Assembly (NCBI GenBank): GCA_902627495.1
Contig: CACOJS010000007.1
Location: forward strand, 27,265-91,264
DNA from: Hydrogenophilales bacterium
GTDB lineage: Bacteria > Pseudomonadota > Gammaproteobacteria > Burkholderiales > Eutrophovitaceae
Reading direction: 5' to 3'
Length of the DNA: 64,000 bases
In this document: piece after piece, positions 20,645 to 30,017 of the stretch
Layout: each line of letters starts with the position of its first letter
Position numbering within the stretch: position 1 is the stretch's first letter
Program-made: the position numbers and the translations under genes
Notes under the pieces: generated by a model
Told to the model about the DNA's origin: nothing
Databases searched by the model: none
What the model saw: only the letters and a program-made list of their open reading frames with translations

Positions 20645-21901
20645 ATGAAGCAAGTATTAGTTGTAGATGATGAGGGTGGAATAAGAGAGTTACTCTACGA
20701 AATTTTATCAGAGGAGGGTTACAAAGTAACCTTAGCCACTAATGCTGAAGAGGCTCGTGATATAAGAAAAAAAACCCGGCCTGATCTAGTTCTTCTTGAC
20801 ATATGGATGCCTGACACTGATGGGATAACATTACTTAAGGAGTGGGGTGCTCGTGGTCAATTAACAATGCCCGTGATAATGATGTCGGGTCATGGCACGA
20901 TTGACACAGCTGTTGAGGCAACTCGAATCGGAGCTCATGCTTTTCTGGAAAAGCCATTTGCTGTTAGAAAACTTTTATCTCGTGTTGCAACTGCGTTGGA
21001 AAAATTTAAAAAACCAGTTTCGCAGAATATTGTTTCATTGGTAGGTGGTTCGAAACTGGCACAAGCTTTCAGGGAACAAGTAGAAAAGATGAAAAGCAGT
21101 CGAACATCAGTCTTATTGTTAGCAGAACCAGGACTGGATGTGGTTGAAATAGCCAAAGAGTTTCACGTGCAGTCTTCGCCTTGGGTTGAGCTGGTAAGCG
21201 GGGAATTAGATAGACAGTGGGAAAAAAGATCACAAGCAATTGTTGAAGGTAGTATCATTTATTTGGATAAAGTTGATCTCTTCAAGCAAAACCAGCAACA
21301 GTTGTTAAAAAAATATTTAAAGAAAATAGATTCTAAAAATTATAGGGTGATAGCATCCGCATCAACGAATCTCACAGATCTTATAGCAGATAGGAATTTT
21401 GATTCTGATTTGTATGTATTATTGGCAGGAGTTCTCTTAGTTCCCCCTGCTTTACGCTCGCGTCCAGAGGACATACCAGAAATAGCAAACCTCATACTGG
21501 AACGAGAGGCTGATGCTCGAGATCTCCGAATAAAAGGCTTTTCCACCGCTGCACTAAATGCACTCAGAAATTATCCGTGGCCAGGTAATATTGCTCAATT
21601 GGAAGCAGTCCTAAGGACTAGCGTTCAATTAGCGTCAGGGGATTTGATTGATCTTGAGGATATTGAAGGAGTAATTACCGAACAAACGAAAATAGTTGGC
21701 CACATTCAGACTCCTGTTGCCTTTGATCTTTCCTTGAGGGAGGCTAAGGATGTATTCGAGAAAATGTATTTCGAGTATCACCTCGTTAATGAAAAAGGTA
21801 GTATCAGTAAGGTATCAGAATCGACGGGAGTTGAACGCACTCACCTTTACAGAAAATTGAAAAATCTTGGTATCAAGGTGCCTCGCAAAGGAGCAAAATG
21901 A
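20645..21901 (+). CDS. ntrX: Response regulator NtrX with degenerate AAA+ domain
   Basis: Cognate regulator of NtrY. The receiver domain is complete: Asp8/Asp9, phospho-acceptor Asp52 in LLDIWMPDTDG, and Lys103 in LEKPF. The C-terminal Fis-type helix-turn-helix (GSISKVSESTGVERTHLYRKL, about 385-405) is also intact. The central domain (about 130-335) keeps the overall fold signature (VSLVGGSKLAQAFREQV, RSRPEDIPEIAN, NYPWPGNIAQLEAVLRT). The Walker A position reads LLLAEPGLDVVE with no GK(S/T/E). The Walker B region reads IIYLDKVD without the catalytic glutamate, and no GAFTGA loop exists. At 418 residues it is shorter than usual NtrX. I infer a DNA-binding regulator that neither hydrolyses ATP nor contacts sigma-54. 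Confidence 0.92.
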   Translation: MKQVLVVDDEGGIRELLYEILSEEGYKVTLATNAEEARDIRKKTRPDLVLLDIWMPDTDGITLLKEWGARGQLTMPVIMMSGHGTIDTAVEATRIGAHAFLEKPFAVRKLLSRVATALEKFKKPVSQNIVSLVGGSKLAQAFREQVEKMKSSRTSVLLLAEPGLDVVEIAKEFHVQSSPWVELVSGELDRQWEKRSQAIVEGSIIYLDKVDLFKQNQQQLLKKYLKKIDSKNYRVIASASTNLTDLIADRNFDSDLYVLLAGVLLVPPALRSRPEDIPEIANLILEREADARDLRIKGFSTAALNALRNYPWPGNIAQLEAVLRTSVQLASGDLIDLEDIEGVITEQTKIVGHIQTPVAFDLSLREAKDVFEKMYFEYHLVNEKGSISKVSESTGVERTHLYRKLKNLGIKVPRKGAK

Positions 21902-21941
21902 AGCATCTAAGTTTTTAAACTAGCACTTGGACTAATACAAA

Positions 21942-23954
21942 ATGGAAAATAGAAAAGAACTAGCAAATGCAATACGTGCCCTTTCGATGGATGCAGTGGA
22001 AAAAGCCCAATCAGGGCACCCCGGCATGCCCATGGGTATGGCTGAAATTGCAGAATCTTTATGGCGAATGCACCTTCGCCATAACCCCAAAGACCCCAAC
22101 TGGATAAATCGGGATAGGTTCGTAATTTCCAACGGCCATGGGTCTATGTTGCTATATGCAGTTCTTCATCTCACGGGCTATCCATTATCCATAGAAGATT
22201 TGAAAAGATTTAGGCAATTGGGCTCTTCCACCCCCGGGCACCCAGAATTTGGACTCACCACTGGAGTCGAGACCACAACAGGTCCTCTTGGCCAAGGGTT
22301 GGCTAATGCAGTAGGTATGGCCATAGCTGAAAAGATCCTATCACAACAGTTTAATGAGCCAGGGTTTGATATTTTTAATCATCATACATATGTATTTTTG
22401 GGGGATGGATGTTTAATGGAAGGGGTTTCCCATGAAGCATCATCATTAGCCGGGGTGCTAGGTTTAGGAAAACTAATAGCACTTTATGATGATAACAGCA
22501 TATCTATTGACTCTGACAAAGGAAATATAAAAAACTGGTTTAATGATGATACCCCCGGGAGATTTCAGTCGTATGATTGGCATGTTATTCGGGATGTGGA
22601 TGGCCATAGCAATGAAGCAGTAGACAGGGCCATACTTGACGCAAAGGCAAATCCCAATCAACCTACCATAATATGTTGCAAAACAGTCATAGGAAAAGGT
22701 TCTCCGAATAAACAGGGAACGGGGGGAGTTCACGGTGCCCCACTAGGTCGAGAGGAAATTGATCTTACAAGAAAAAATATCAATTGGAAATATGCACCAT
22801 TTGAGATTCCAAAAGAGATTTATGATTCGTGGAATTGTGCAGACAAAGGAAAAGAATTACAAAACCAATGGATTACAAAGTTTGACGAATATGCTAAGAA
22901 ATTCCCGGATAAAGCGGCAGAAATTAATCGAAGAATAGACAAAAAATTGCCAGATGGTTGGTTGACCTTTAGAAATGAGCTGTTGCAGGGTATCGAGCGA
23001 GATCGTCAGGACATTGCCACGAGAAAAGCATCGCAGCAAATTATAGAGCGTTTTAAGTCTTTTATACCAGAGTTGCTCGGAGGTTCTGCTGATTTGGCAG
23101 CCTCTAATTTAACGATGCATTCCTCAGCTAACCCCTTGACAAAAAGTAAAGGGACCGGCGATTATCTTTTTTATGGTGTTAGAGAGTTTGGCATGGCTGC
23201 CATCATGAATGGTATAGAGTTGTACGGCGGTTTGATTCCTTTTGGGGGAACTTTTTTGGTATTTTCTGATTATGCCAGAAACTCCCTTAGAATGTCAGCC
23301 CTCATGAAATTACGAACAATTTATGTATTTACCCACGACTCGGTAGGATTGGGTGAAGACGGCCCCACACATCAGCCTATCGAGCAGGCATCCTCATTGA
23401 GGTTGATGCCAAACATGAAGGTTTGGAGGCCTTGTGATGCATTTGAGACTGCCGTTGCTTGGATTGCTGCCCTTGAAAACCAGGGTGGCCCGACTAGTAT
23501 ATTATTGTCCCGACAAACCTTGCCATACCAGGAACGGTCAGGCGTGGATTATGATGATGTTTTTCGAGGGGGGTACACTCTGGTTGATGTGAAATCCCCG
23601 GCCGGTATAATTTTAGCTACTGGTTCAGAGGTTGGTATAGCAGTCAATGCTGCACAAGTATTGAAAGCCAGTGGATATGCGGTGAGAGTCGTTTCTATGC
23701 CATGTACAAATGTATTTGATGATCAGAGTCCAGAATACAAAGAAAAGGTTTTACCAGATGGAATTCCAAGAGTGGCAATTGAGGCAGGTGTAACGGATTT
23801 TTGGCGAAAATATGTCGGTTTGAGAGGACACGTATTAGGAGTAGATATATATGGTGAGTCAGCACCTGGAAAAGAGGTTTTTGAACATTTTGGACTGACG
23901 GTGGACAATTTGGTTAAAAAGGCAAAGACTATTCTAGATAAAAAATATAGTTAA
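21942..23954 (+). CDS. tkt: Transketolase
   Basis: Thiamine-diphosphate enzyme of the pentose phosphate and Calvin-type pathways. The 670-residue length is standard. Visible signatures are the N-terminal [15 protein letters not shown], the ThDP motif beginning [13 protein letters not shown], the pyrimidine-domain block [18 protein letters not shown] and [19 protein letters not shown]. It opens the tkt-gap-pgk-fba cluster that is typical of Betaproteobacteria, with 11 bases to gap. An ATG start is preceded by a weak ribosome binding site. Confidence 0.97.
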   Translation: MENRKELANAIRALSMDAVEKAQSGHPGMPMGMAEIAESLWRMHLRHNPKDPNWINRDRFVISNGHGSMLLYAVLHLTGYPLSIEDLKRFRQLGSSTPGHPEFGLTTGVETTTGPLGQGLANAVGMAIAEKILSQQFNEPGFDIFNHHTYVFLGDGCLMEGVSHEASSLAGVLGLGKLIALYDDNSISIDSDKGNIKNWFNDDTPGRFQSYDWHVIRDVDGHSNEAVDRAILDAKANPNQPTIICCKTVIGKGSPNKQGTGGVHGAPLGREEIDLTRKNINWKYAPFEIPKEIYDSWNCADKGKELQNQWITKFDEYAKKFPDKAAEINRRIDKKLPDGWLTFRNELLQGIERDRQDIATRKASQQIIERFKSFIPELLGGSADLAASNLTMHSSANPLTKSKGTGDYLFYGVREFGMAAIMNGIELYGGLIPFGGTFLVFSDYARNSLRMSALMKLRTIYVFTHDSVGLGEDGPTHQPIEQASSLRLMPNMKVWRPCDAFETAVAWIAALENQGGPTSILLSRQTLPYQERSGVDYDDVFRGGYTLVDVKSPAGIILATGSEVGIAVNAAQVLKASGYAVRVVSMPCTNVFDDQSPEYKEKVLPDGIPRVAIEAGVTDFWRKYVGLRGHVLGVDIYGESAPGKEVFEHFGLTVDNLVKKAKTILDKKYS

Positions 23955-23965
23955 GGGAAATATCA

Positions 23966-24979
23966 ATGACAATAAGGGTTGCAATAAATGGTTTCGGAAG
24001 AATTGGTCGGAATGTTTTAAGAGCCAGCTTTGAAGGTTCGATGTCGTCAGAGCTGGAAATAGTAGCTATTAATGATTTGGGGGATGCTGCAACAAATGCA
24101 CATTTAATCAAATATGACACTGCACACGGAATTTTCCCAGGAACCATTGAGGTGGGTGATGGTTATTTGACAGTAAATGGTAAAAAAGTCAAAGTCCTGG
24201 CCCACAGAGACCCGGCAGATTTGCCTTGGGAAAGCATGTCAATTGACGTTGTTCTAGAGTGTACCGGGCTGTTTACAGCTCGAAAACGGGCTGCTGCCCA
24301 TTTGCAGGCTGGTGCCAAAAAAGTCCTGATATCTGCTCCCGGCGACAAGGATGTTGATGCTACAGTTGTCTTTGGAGTGAACCACAAAACCTTGACTGCA
24401 TCTCACCAAGTTGTTTCAAATGCGTCTTGCACTACTAACTGTCTGGCTCCTATCGCTAAAGTGCTACATGAGCAAATAGGTATCGAAAGTGGCCTAATGA
24501 CAACCATCCACTCTTATACCAATGATCAGGTATTGAGCGATGTGTATCACCAAGATCTAAGGCGAGCTAGATCCGCAACAATGTCAATGATACCAACTAA
24601 AACAGGGGCAGCGGCAGCAGTAGGGCTTGTTCTGCCAGAATTGAGCGGAAGATTAGATGGTTTTGCCATTAGGGTTCCGACAATTAATGTGTCAATGGTT
24701 GATTTGTCCTTTGTGGCCTCACGTAGTACGAGTGCGGAGCAGATTGAAGACATAGTTGCAGAAGCAGTTGCTGGTAATCTTAAAAATATTCTGGCAATAA
24801 ATAGGGCTCCATTGGTTTCGGTGGACTTTAATCATAATCCAGCATCCTCAATTTTTGATACTACACTCACTAAGGTATCGGATGGGACCTTAGTCAAGGT
24901 GTGTGCTTGGTATGATAATGAGTGGGGTTTTTCAAACCGCATGCTTGATGTTGCGATGTACCTGGCGTCAATAAAATAA
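23966..24979 (+). CDS. gap: Glyceraldehyde-3-phosphate dehydrogenase, type I
   Basis: Interconverts glyceraldehyde 3-phosphate and 1,3-bisphosphoglycerate. The NAD(P)-binding motif [14 protein letters not shown] opens the protein. The catalytic cysteine lies in [14 protein letters not shown] with the partner histidine downstream (TIHSYTNDQ). The C-terminus has [14 protein letters not shown]. The 337-residue length is normal. GGG AAA-type Shine-Dalgarno sequence (AAGGGAAA) precedes the ATG. Position two in the tkt-gap-pgk run indicates co-transcription. Confidence 0.97.
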   Translation: MTIRVAINGFGRIGRNVLRASFEGSMSSELEIVAINDLGDAATNAHLIKYDTAHGIFPGTIEVGDGYLTVNGKKVKVLAHRDPADLPWESMSIDVVLECTGLFTARKRAAAHLQAGAKKVLISAPGDKDVDATVVFGVNHKTLTASHQVVSNASCTTNCLAPIAKVLHEQIGIESGLMTTIHSYTNDQVLSDVYHQDLRRARSATMSMIPTKTGAAAAVGLVLPELSGRLDGFAIRVPTINVSMVDLSFVASRSTSAEQIEDIVAEAVAGNLKNILAINRAPLVSVDFNHNPASSIFDTTLTKVSDGTLVKVCAWYDNEWGFSNRMLDVAMYLASIK

Positions 24980-24989
24980 CCAACTGTAA

Positions 24990-26162
24990 ATGCCTGTTCC
25001 AAGCATATCTGATTTTTCACTGACTAACAGAAGGGTTTTTCTGCGAGCAGATTTTAACGTTCCGATGGACGAAAAGGGAGTGGTCCTTGATTCTAGTCGG
25101 GTAGAGGCATCTCTACCTGCTATAAAATATGCTTTAGAGGACGGGGCGGCTTTAATGGTGACTTCACATCTGGGGCGACCAAAAGAGGGAAAGTGGGAAG
25201 CCAAGTTTTCTCTGGAAGGGGTTAGATTAGAGCTCAGTAAACTTCTTAATCGTCATATTCCCCTTATTAAAAACTGGGTAGACGGGGTAACAGTTAATCG
25301 TGGCGAAATAGTCTTACTTGAAAACTGTCGATTTAACCAAGGAGAAAAAAGTTGTGATATTAATTTATCAAAAAAAATGTCGGGTTTATGTGACATATTT
25401 GTTAATGATGCCTTTGCAACAGCACACAGGATGGAAGCAACGACCTACGGTTTGGCTAAATACGCCAATATAGCGTGTGCAGGACCTTTAATGACATCTG
25501 AGTTGCGAGCACTCTCTAAGGCATTGAGCTCACCAGCCCGTCCTTTGGTTGCCGTCGTGGGAGGATCAAAAATATCCACAAAATTACCAGTTCTTTCCGG
25601 ATTGGCGGAAAAAGTTGACCACCTTATAGTTGGCGGTGGAATTGCTAACACTTTTTTACTCTCGCAAGGGTATAATATCGGAGGTTCTTTGGTAGAGAAA
25701 GATCTACAGTTTGAAGCCACCCGGATCATAGAAAAGATAAAAAACAAGGGAGGATCTTGTCCGTTACCAGACGATATTGTAAGTGGACCAGGCATAGAAG
25801 CTGGAGGCGATTGCCAAATAAAATCTCTTAAAGATCTTTCCAGTAATGAGATGATACTGGATGTTGGGCCAAATACTATTAATAAATTCTGTGAAATAAT
25901 AGGTAGTGCTGGCACAGTGGTATGGAATGGACCTCTGGGGGTATTCGAGATTGACGACTTTTCGCACGGAACAAAGGCCATGGGAAAAGCAATAGAGAAG
26001 TCAAATGCGTTTTCGATTGCAGGTGGTGGAGATACAATTGCTGCCATTAATAAATTCTCTATAATAAATATCGATTACATATCCACGGCTGGTGGTGCGT
26101 TCCTAGAGTTTTTAGAGGGCAAGACACTTCCGGCGGTAGCAGCATTGGAGAGAAGATTGTAA
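24990..26162 (+). CDS. pgk: Phosphoglycerate kinase
   Basis: Transfers phosphate between 1,3-bisphosphoglycerate and ADP. The family signature NRRVFLRADFNVPMDEKG begins near residue 12. The substrate-binding TSHLGRPKEGKWEAKFSLE and the nucleotide-domain VVGGSKISTKLPVL are present, and the glycine-rich C-terminal SIAGGGDTIAAINKF and STAGGAFLEFLEGKTLP complete the two lobes. The length of 390 is typical. It starts ten bases after gap stops. In Burkholderiales pyk usually follows; here a 121-base spacer leads straight to fba. Confidence 0.97.
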   Translation: MPVPSISDFSLTNRRVFLRADFNVPMDEKGVVLDSSRVEASLPAIKYALEDGAALMVTSHLGRPKEGKWEAKFSLEGVRLELSKLLNRHIPLIKNWVDGVTVNRGEIVLLENCRFNQGEKSCDINLSKKMSGLCDIFVNDAFATAHRMEATTYGLAKYANIACAGPLMTSELRALSKALSSPARPLVAVVGGSKISTKLPVLSGLAEKVDHLIVGGGIANTFLLSQGYNIGGSLVEKDLQFEATRIIEKIKNKGGSCPLPDDIVSGPGIEAGGDCQIKSLKDLSSNEMILDVGPNTINKFCEIIGSAGTVVWNGPLGVFEIDDFSHGTKAMGKAIEKSNAFSIAGGGDTIAAINKFSIINIDYISTAGGAFLEFLEGKTLPAVAALERRL

Positions 26163-26283
26163 TAACCTAAGATAATTGCGGGTAAGACTGTTAAATTGCT
26201 AATATGTGAAAAGTAAAAATTAGTCCATATTGGGTTGATTTAAATTTAACCATCAAATTTATTATAAACATAAGGAAAAAATA

Positions 26284-27342
26284 ATGGCGTTGGTTTCTAT
26301 GAGGCAGGTGTTAGATCATGCTGCCGAAAATAATTATGGTGTGCCCGCATTTAACGTGAATAATCTTGAGCAGATTCAGGCTATTATGCAGGCTGCCAGC
26401 GAGACAAATAGTCCAGTAATTATGCAAGCCTCAGCGGGTGCTCGAAAATATGCGGGAGAGCCTTTCTTAAGGCATTTAATCTTAGCAGCTGTTGAGATGT
26501 TTCCTGATATTCCAGTTGTTATGCATCAAGATCATGGGGGCAGTCCTGCCGTTTGCCAGCGGTCAATAAGGTCTGGATTCACAAGTGTAATGATGGATGG
26601 CTCCTTACATGAAGATATGAAAACACCGGCTTCTTATGAATACAATGTCAATGTTACTCGTCAAGTGGTAGATATGGCTCATGCCGTTGGAGTATCAGTT
26701 GAGGGTGAGTTAGGTTGTCTCGGTTCGTTGGAAACTATGGAGGCTGGTAAAGAGGATGGTTCAGGTGCGGAAGGAGAGTTAACTCGAGAAATGCTATTGA
26801 CCGACCCGGGGGAAGCTGAAAATTTCGTGCGGGAAACACAAGTTGATGCATTAGCTATAGCCATAGGAACTTCACATGGTGCCTATAAGTTTTCGCGTAA
26901 ACCAACCGGTGACATCTTGGCTATGAATCGCATCAAAGAGATACACGAGAGAATTCCTCAAACTCATTTAGTCATGCACGGCTCCTCTAGTGTTCCTCAA
27001 GAGTGGCTTCAAATTATCCGGGAAAATGGTGGTGACCTAAAAGAGACCTACGGGGTTCCCGTTGAAGAAATACAAGAAGGCATTAAACATGGGGTTCGGA
27101 AAATAAACATCGATACTGATGTGAGGTTAGCGATGACAGGTGCAGTACGACGTTATTTTGTTCAAAATAAATCAGAATTTGATCCGAGAAAATATCTAAA
27201 AGAAGCAATGGTTGCTGCAAAATCAATATGCATGGCTCGTTTTGAGGCATTTGGAACCGCGGGGAATGCCGCTAAAATTAAACCAATGGCACTGGACATG
27301 TTCGCGTTGCAGTACGAGGTACTTAGGCAGTCAAACAAATAA
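26284..27342 (+). CDS. fba: Class II fructose-bisphosphate aldolase
   Basis: Zinc-dependent aldolase of glycolysis/gluconeogenesis and the Calvin cycle. Metal-binding residues are visible in [11 protein letters not shown] (H-D-H) and the later [10 protein letters not shown]. The family's [16 protein letters not shown]-terminus, FTSVMMDGS substrate loop and [17 protein letters not shown] phosphate site are all present. The 352-residue length places it in the class IIB/Calvin-type (CbbA) subgroup common in Betaproteobacteria. AAGGAA immediately upstream of the ATG serves as ribosome binding site. The 121-base spacer upstream, where pyk normally sits, probably holds its own promoter. Confidence 0.96.
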   Translation: MALVSMRQVLDHAAENNYGVPAFNVNNLEQIQAIMQAASETNSPVIMQASAGARKYAGEPFLRHLILAAVEMFPDIPVVMHQDHGGSPAVCQRSIRSGFTSVMMDGSLHEDMKTPASYEYNVNVTRQVVDMAHAVGVSVEGELGCLGSLETMEAGKEDGSGAEGELTREMLLTDPGEAENFVRETQVDALAIAIGTSHGAYKFSRKPTGDILAMNRIKEIHERIPQTHLVMHGSSSVPQEWLQIIRENGGDLKETYGVPVEEIQEGIKHGVRKINIDTDVRLAMTGAVRRYFVQNKSEFDPRKYLKEAMVAAKSICMARFEAFGTAGNAAKIKPMALDMFALQYEVLRQSNK

Positions 27343-27359
27343 AGCATAAATTTCGTAAG

Positions 27360-27375
27360 TTTGTTCGCGAGCAAA
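27360..27375. promoter_or_regulatory. Candidate operator: CG-centred inverted repeat upstream of purE
   Basis: The 16 bases TTTGTTCGCGAGCAAA form an almost perfect palindrome (one mismatched pair) with a central CG. They lie in the fba-purE spacer, 38 bases before the purE start. CG-centred 16-mers are the operator form of LacI-family regulators such as PurR, which makes control of the pur genes conceivable. The half-site differs from the known E. coli PurR box, so this is only a candidate. Confidence 0.3.
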
Positions 27376-27412
27376 TTTCGCTAAGATTAGATTTAATGAT
27401 TAAGAGGGTATT

Positions 27413-27946
27413 ATGAGGGCAAGGCACGTGGACTCAGGGACAAAACTGGTGGGCATTGTCATGGGCAGCAAAAGTGATTGGCCAATTATGTCTAAGGCGT
27501 GCGAAACACTCAAGAAACTCAAAATACCCTTCAAAGCTGAGGTAGTGTCGGCACACAGAACACCTGATAAAATGTTCGAATATGCCAAAGTTGCGGAAAA
27601 AAATGGACTGGCGGGAATTATAGCGGGAGCTGGTGGAGCTGCTCACTTGCCTGGAATGCTAGCTTCAAAAACAACGGTGCCAGTATTTGGTGTGCCAATC
27701 ACCTCATCAAGCCTTAAAGGGCTCGATTCTCTTTTGTCTATAGCTCAGATGCCGAAGGGTGTCCCGGTAGCAACGTTTGCAATAGGGGAACCTGGTGCTA
27801 TAAATGCGGCTTTGTTTGTTGCCGCTATTATGGCCACAACCGATAAAGATCTCAGCAAAAGATTACTAGCTTTTCGAGCCAAACAAAGTGCCGACGTGGT
27901 AGCCATGAAGTTGCCCAGGTCGATTTGGCCGCAAAAGAGAGTTTAA
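27413..27946 (+). CDS. purE: N5-carboxyaminoimidazole ribonucleotide mutase PurE (class I)
   Basis: Converts N5-CAIR to CAIR in purine synthesis. Class I signatures are GIVMGSKSDWPIMSKA, VVSAHRTPDKMFEYA with the catalytic histidine, and the glycine-rich IIAGAGGAAHLPGMLAS. The ATG at 27413 gives 177 residues with a short N-terminal extension. A downstream start is possible but the AGAGGG just upstream supports this one. The stop overlaps the purK start (TAATG), so the two pathway-adjacent enzymes are coupled. Confidence 0.97.
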   Translation: MRARHVDSGTKLVGIVMGSKSDWPIMSKACETLKKLKIPFKAEVVSAHRTPDKMFEYAKVAEKNGLAGIIAGAGGAAHLPGMLASKTTVPVFGVPITSSSLKGLDSLLSIAQMPKGVPVATFAIGEPGAINAALFVAAIMATTDKDLSKRLLAFRAKQSADVVAMKLPRSIWPQKRV

Positions 27947-29085
27947 TGGAGAGAATAGAGCCAAACAGTTGGCTGGGTTTAATGGGTGGCGGTCAACTAG
28001 GTAGGATGTTTTCGATTTCGGCACAGCAACTCGGCTATAAGGTTATGGTAATTGATCCAAATCAATCAGCCCCAGCTATTAGTGTTGCAAACTTTCATCT
28101 ATGTTCGGATTACAGTGACAAAAGTGCTTTAAATCAATTAGCAAAAAGGTGCAAGGCTGTAACTACAGAATTTGAAAATGTTCCCGCTGAGAGCTTAGAT
28201 TTTCTAAGCAGAGAAGTAATTGTCTCTCCTAGCTACCAGGCAGTACAGATATGTCAAGATCGGATTTTAGAAAAAAACTTTATAAAAAACAGAGGCTTTA
28301 AAACAACACCGTTTAAGGTTATAGATTCTTATGATGATTTTCCTGATCAAGATATAGATGGAGGGTTCTTCCCAGGCTTTCTCAAGGTTAGTCGCTTTGG
28401 GTATGATGGAAAAGGGCAAGTTAAGGTCTCTGACGTGGTGGGCTTAAAAAAGGCTTTTGAAAAATTTGGTCGATGTCCATGTGTTTTGGAAAAAGAATTG
28501 AAATTAGAAAAAGAGATTTCAGTCATTTTGGCTCGTGGCGAAGAGGGAAACGTAGTCATCTACCCAATCGCAGAAAATACCCACAAAAATGGCATCCTGG
28601 ACTTTAGTGTTATTCCAGCTGATATTTCGGCCGAAATTAGTGATGAGGCGAAGCAGATAGCAGTAGACATAGCGAAAAACCTACAATATGTTGGGGTCTT
28701 GTGTGTTGAGTTTTTTTTACATAAACAACAGGGTCTATTGGTGAATGAGTTAGCCCCTCGTCCGCATAATAGTGGGCACTTTACTCTTAACGCTTGTGTT
28801 GTGTCGCAATTTGAACAACAGGTTAGAACGCTCTGTAAATTGCCGCTTGGGCAGACCACCATAACCAGTCCATCTGCGGTTATGGTCAATTTGCTTGGGC
28901 ATCTATGGGAAAATGGTGATCCCAACTGGTCCGACTTACTGAGTAATGGCAATACCTCGTTGCATCTTTATGGAAAAGAGAAGGCTGTTAAAGGTCGGAA
29001 AATGGGTCACTATACTGTTCTAGGTGGTAGTTCCGGGGTAACTAAAGAATTAGCATTTCGGTTAAAAAAATCGCTGAGTGTTTGA
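27946..29085 (+). CDS. purK: N5-carboxyaminoimidazole ribonucleotide synthase PurK
   Basis: ATP-grasp carboxylase that makes N5-CAIR from AIR, bicarbonate and ATP. The protein begins with the dinucleotide-like GLMGGGQLGRMFSISAQQLG. ATP-grasp features include KVSRFGYDGKGQVKV and the metal-binding EFFLHKQQGLLVNELAPRPHNSGH. ATG at 27946 overlaps the purE stop and yields 379 residues, the standard length; an in-frame TTG seven codons earlier is less likely. It ends 16 bases before purC. Confidence 0.96.
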   Translation: MERIEPNSWLGLMGGGQLGRMFSISAQQLGYKVMVIDPNQSAPAISVANFHLCSDYSDKSALNQLAKRCKAVTTEFENVPAESLDFLSREVIVSPSYQAVQICQDRILEKNFIKNRGFKTTPFKVIDSYDDFPDQDIDGGFFPGFLKVSRFGYDGKGQVKVSDVVGLKKAFEKFGRCPCVLEKELKLEKEISVILARGEEGNVVIYPIAENTHKNGILDFSVIPADISAEISDEAKQIAVDIAKNLQYVGVLCVEFFLHKQQGLLVNELAPRPHNSGHFTLNACVVSQFEQQVRTLCKLPLGQTTITSPSAVMVNLLGHLWENGDPNWSDLLSNGNTSLHLYGKEKAVKGRKMGHYTVLGGSSGVTKELAFRLKKSLSV

Positions 29086-29101
29086 TGACAAAAGTATTAG
29101 T

Positions 29102-29983
29102 ATGAATAAACCAGTTTTTGAAACAAACCTAAAGTCACTGCAGTTGTTAAATAGAGGTAAAGTAAGAGACCTTTACTTGATTGATGAAGATCGCTTACTA
29201 ATTGTTCAAACAGATAGAATCTCTGCTTTTGATACAGTTTTACCTAGTGCCATTCCTGGTAAGGGTAAGGTTTTAACTGAAATGTCCAAGTATTGGTTCA
29301 AAAAGTTTTCAAAACTTGTGCCTAATCATTATTTGGAAATAGACCCGTTAATTTTTGTAGAGCAGGAGGAATATCAACAAGTTGAAGGAAGAGCTTTAGT
29401 AGTAAAGAAATTAATTCCAATACAGTTTGAAGCTGTTGTTAGAGGATACCTCGCAGGATCAGGTTGGGAAGAATATCAAACGTCTAAGAGTATTAGTGGT
29501 GAATCCATGGAGTCTGGCCTCGACATTGGTGACAAATTACACGAGCCGCTTTTCACTCCATCGACAAAAGCCAATCTTGGTGAGCATGATATAAACATAT
29601 CCTTTGAGCAAATGGTAGAGGCGATCGGTATGGAGACGGCCAATATTATTAAAGACAAGTCGATCCAGCTTTATGAGAATGCCAGCTCTTTTTGTGTTGG
29701 GAAGGGATTGATCCTAGCTGATACTAAATTTGAATTTGGTCTTGATGATCGGGGTCAAGTATTTCTGATAGACGAAATACTTACACCTGACTCATCACGC
29801 TTCTGGTCAGTAGATACTTACGAAACGGGCAAGCCACCACTATCTTTCGATAAACAATATGTTCGGGATTGGCTTAATGCTCAAGATTGGGATAAATCTA
29901 CCGAACCACCGCCGTTGCCAGAAAATATAATTATGAAAACACAAAAGAAATATTGTCACGCACTAAAGATAATTTGCGGATAG
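29102..29983 (+). CDS. purC: Phosphoribosylaminoimidazole-succinocarboxamide synthase
   Basis: Joins CAIR and aspartate to SAICAR. The 293-residue length corresponds to the longer proteobacterial/yeast-like form rather than the 237-residue E. coli form. Signatures are LLNRGKVRDLYLIDEDRLL, DRISAFDTVLP, the VVRGYLAGSGWEEYQ block, ADTKFEFGLD and DEILTPDSSRFW. I chose ATG at 29102, since the upstream in-frame GTG at 29078 lies inside purK. In many Burkholderiales purC precedes purE; here it follows purK, a local order change. Confidence 0.96.
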   Translation: MNKPVFETNLKSLQLLNRGKVRDLYLIDEDRLLIVQTDRISAFDTVLPSAIPGKGKVLTEMSKYWFKKFSKLVPNHYLEIDPLIFVEQEEYQQVEGRALVVKKLIPIQFEAVVRGYLAGSGWEEYQTSKSISGESMESGLDIGDKLHEPLFTPSTKANLGEHDINISFEQMVEAIGMETANIIKDKSIQLYENASSFCVGKGLILADTKFEFGLDDRGQVFLIDEILTPDSSRFWSVDTYETGKPPLSFDKQYVRDWLNAQDWDKSTEPPPLPENIIMKTQKKYCHALKIICG

Positions 29984-30017
29984 TATTGGATTCCTGTTAA
30001 AAAAATTTGGACTAAAA

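Noticed and set aside
21161..21175. parS-like TTTCACGTG within ntrX
   Set aside because: Only one half-site plus the centre matches; the second half diverges and it lies in coding sequence.
25445..26047. 200-codon minus-strand open frame across pgk
   Set aside because: It is antisense to clearly conserved phosphoglycerate kinase and resembles no protein; it is a shadow frame.
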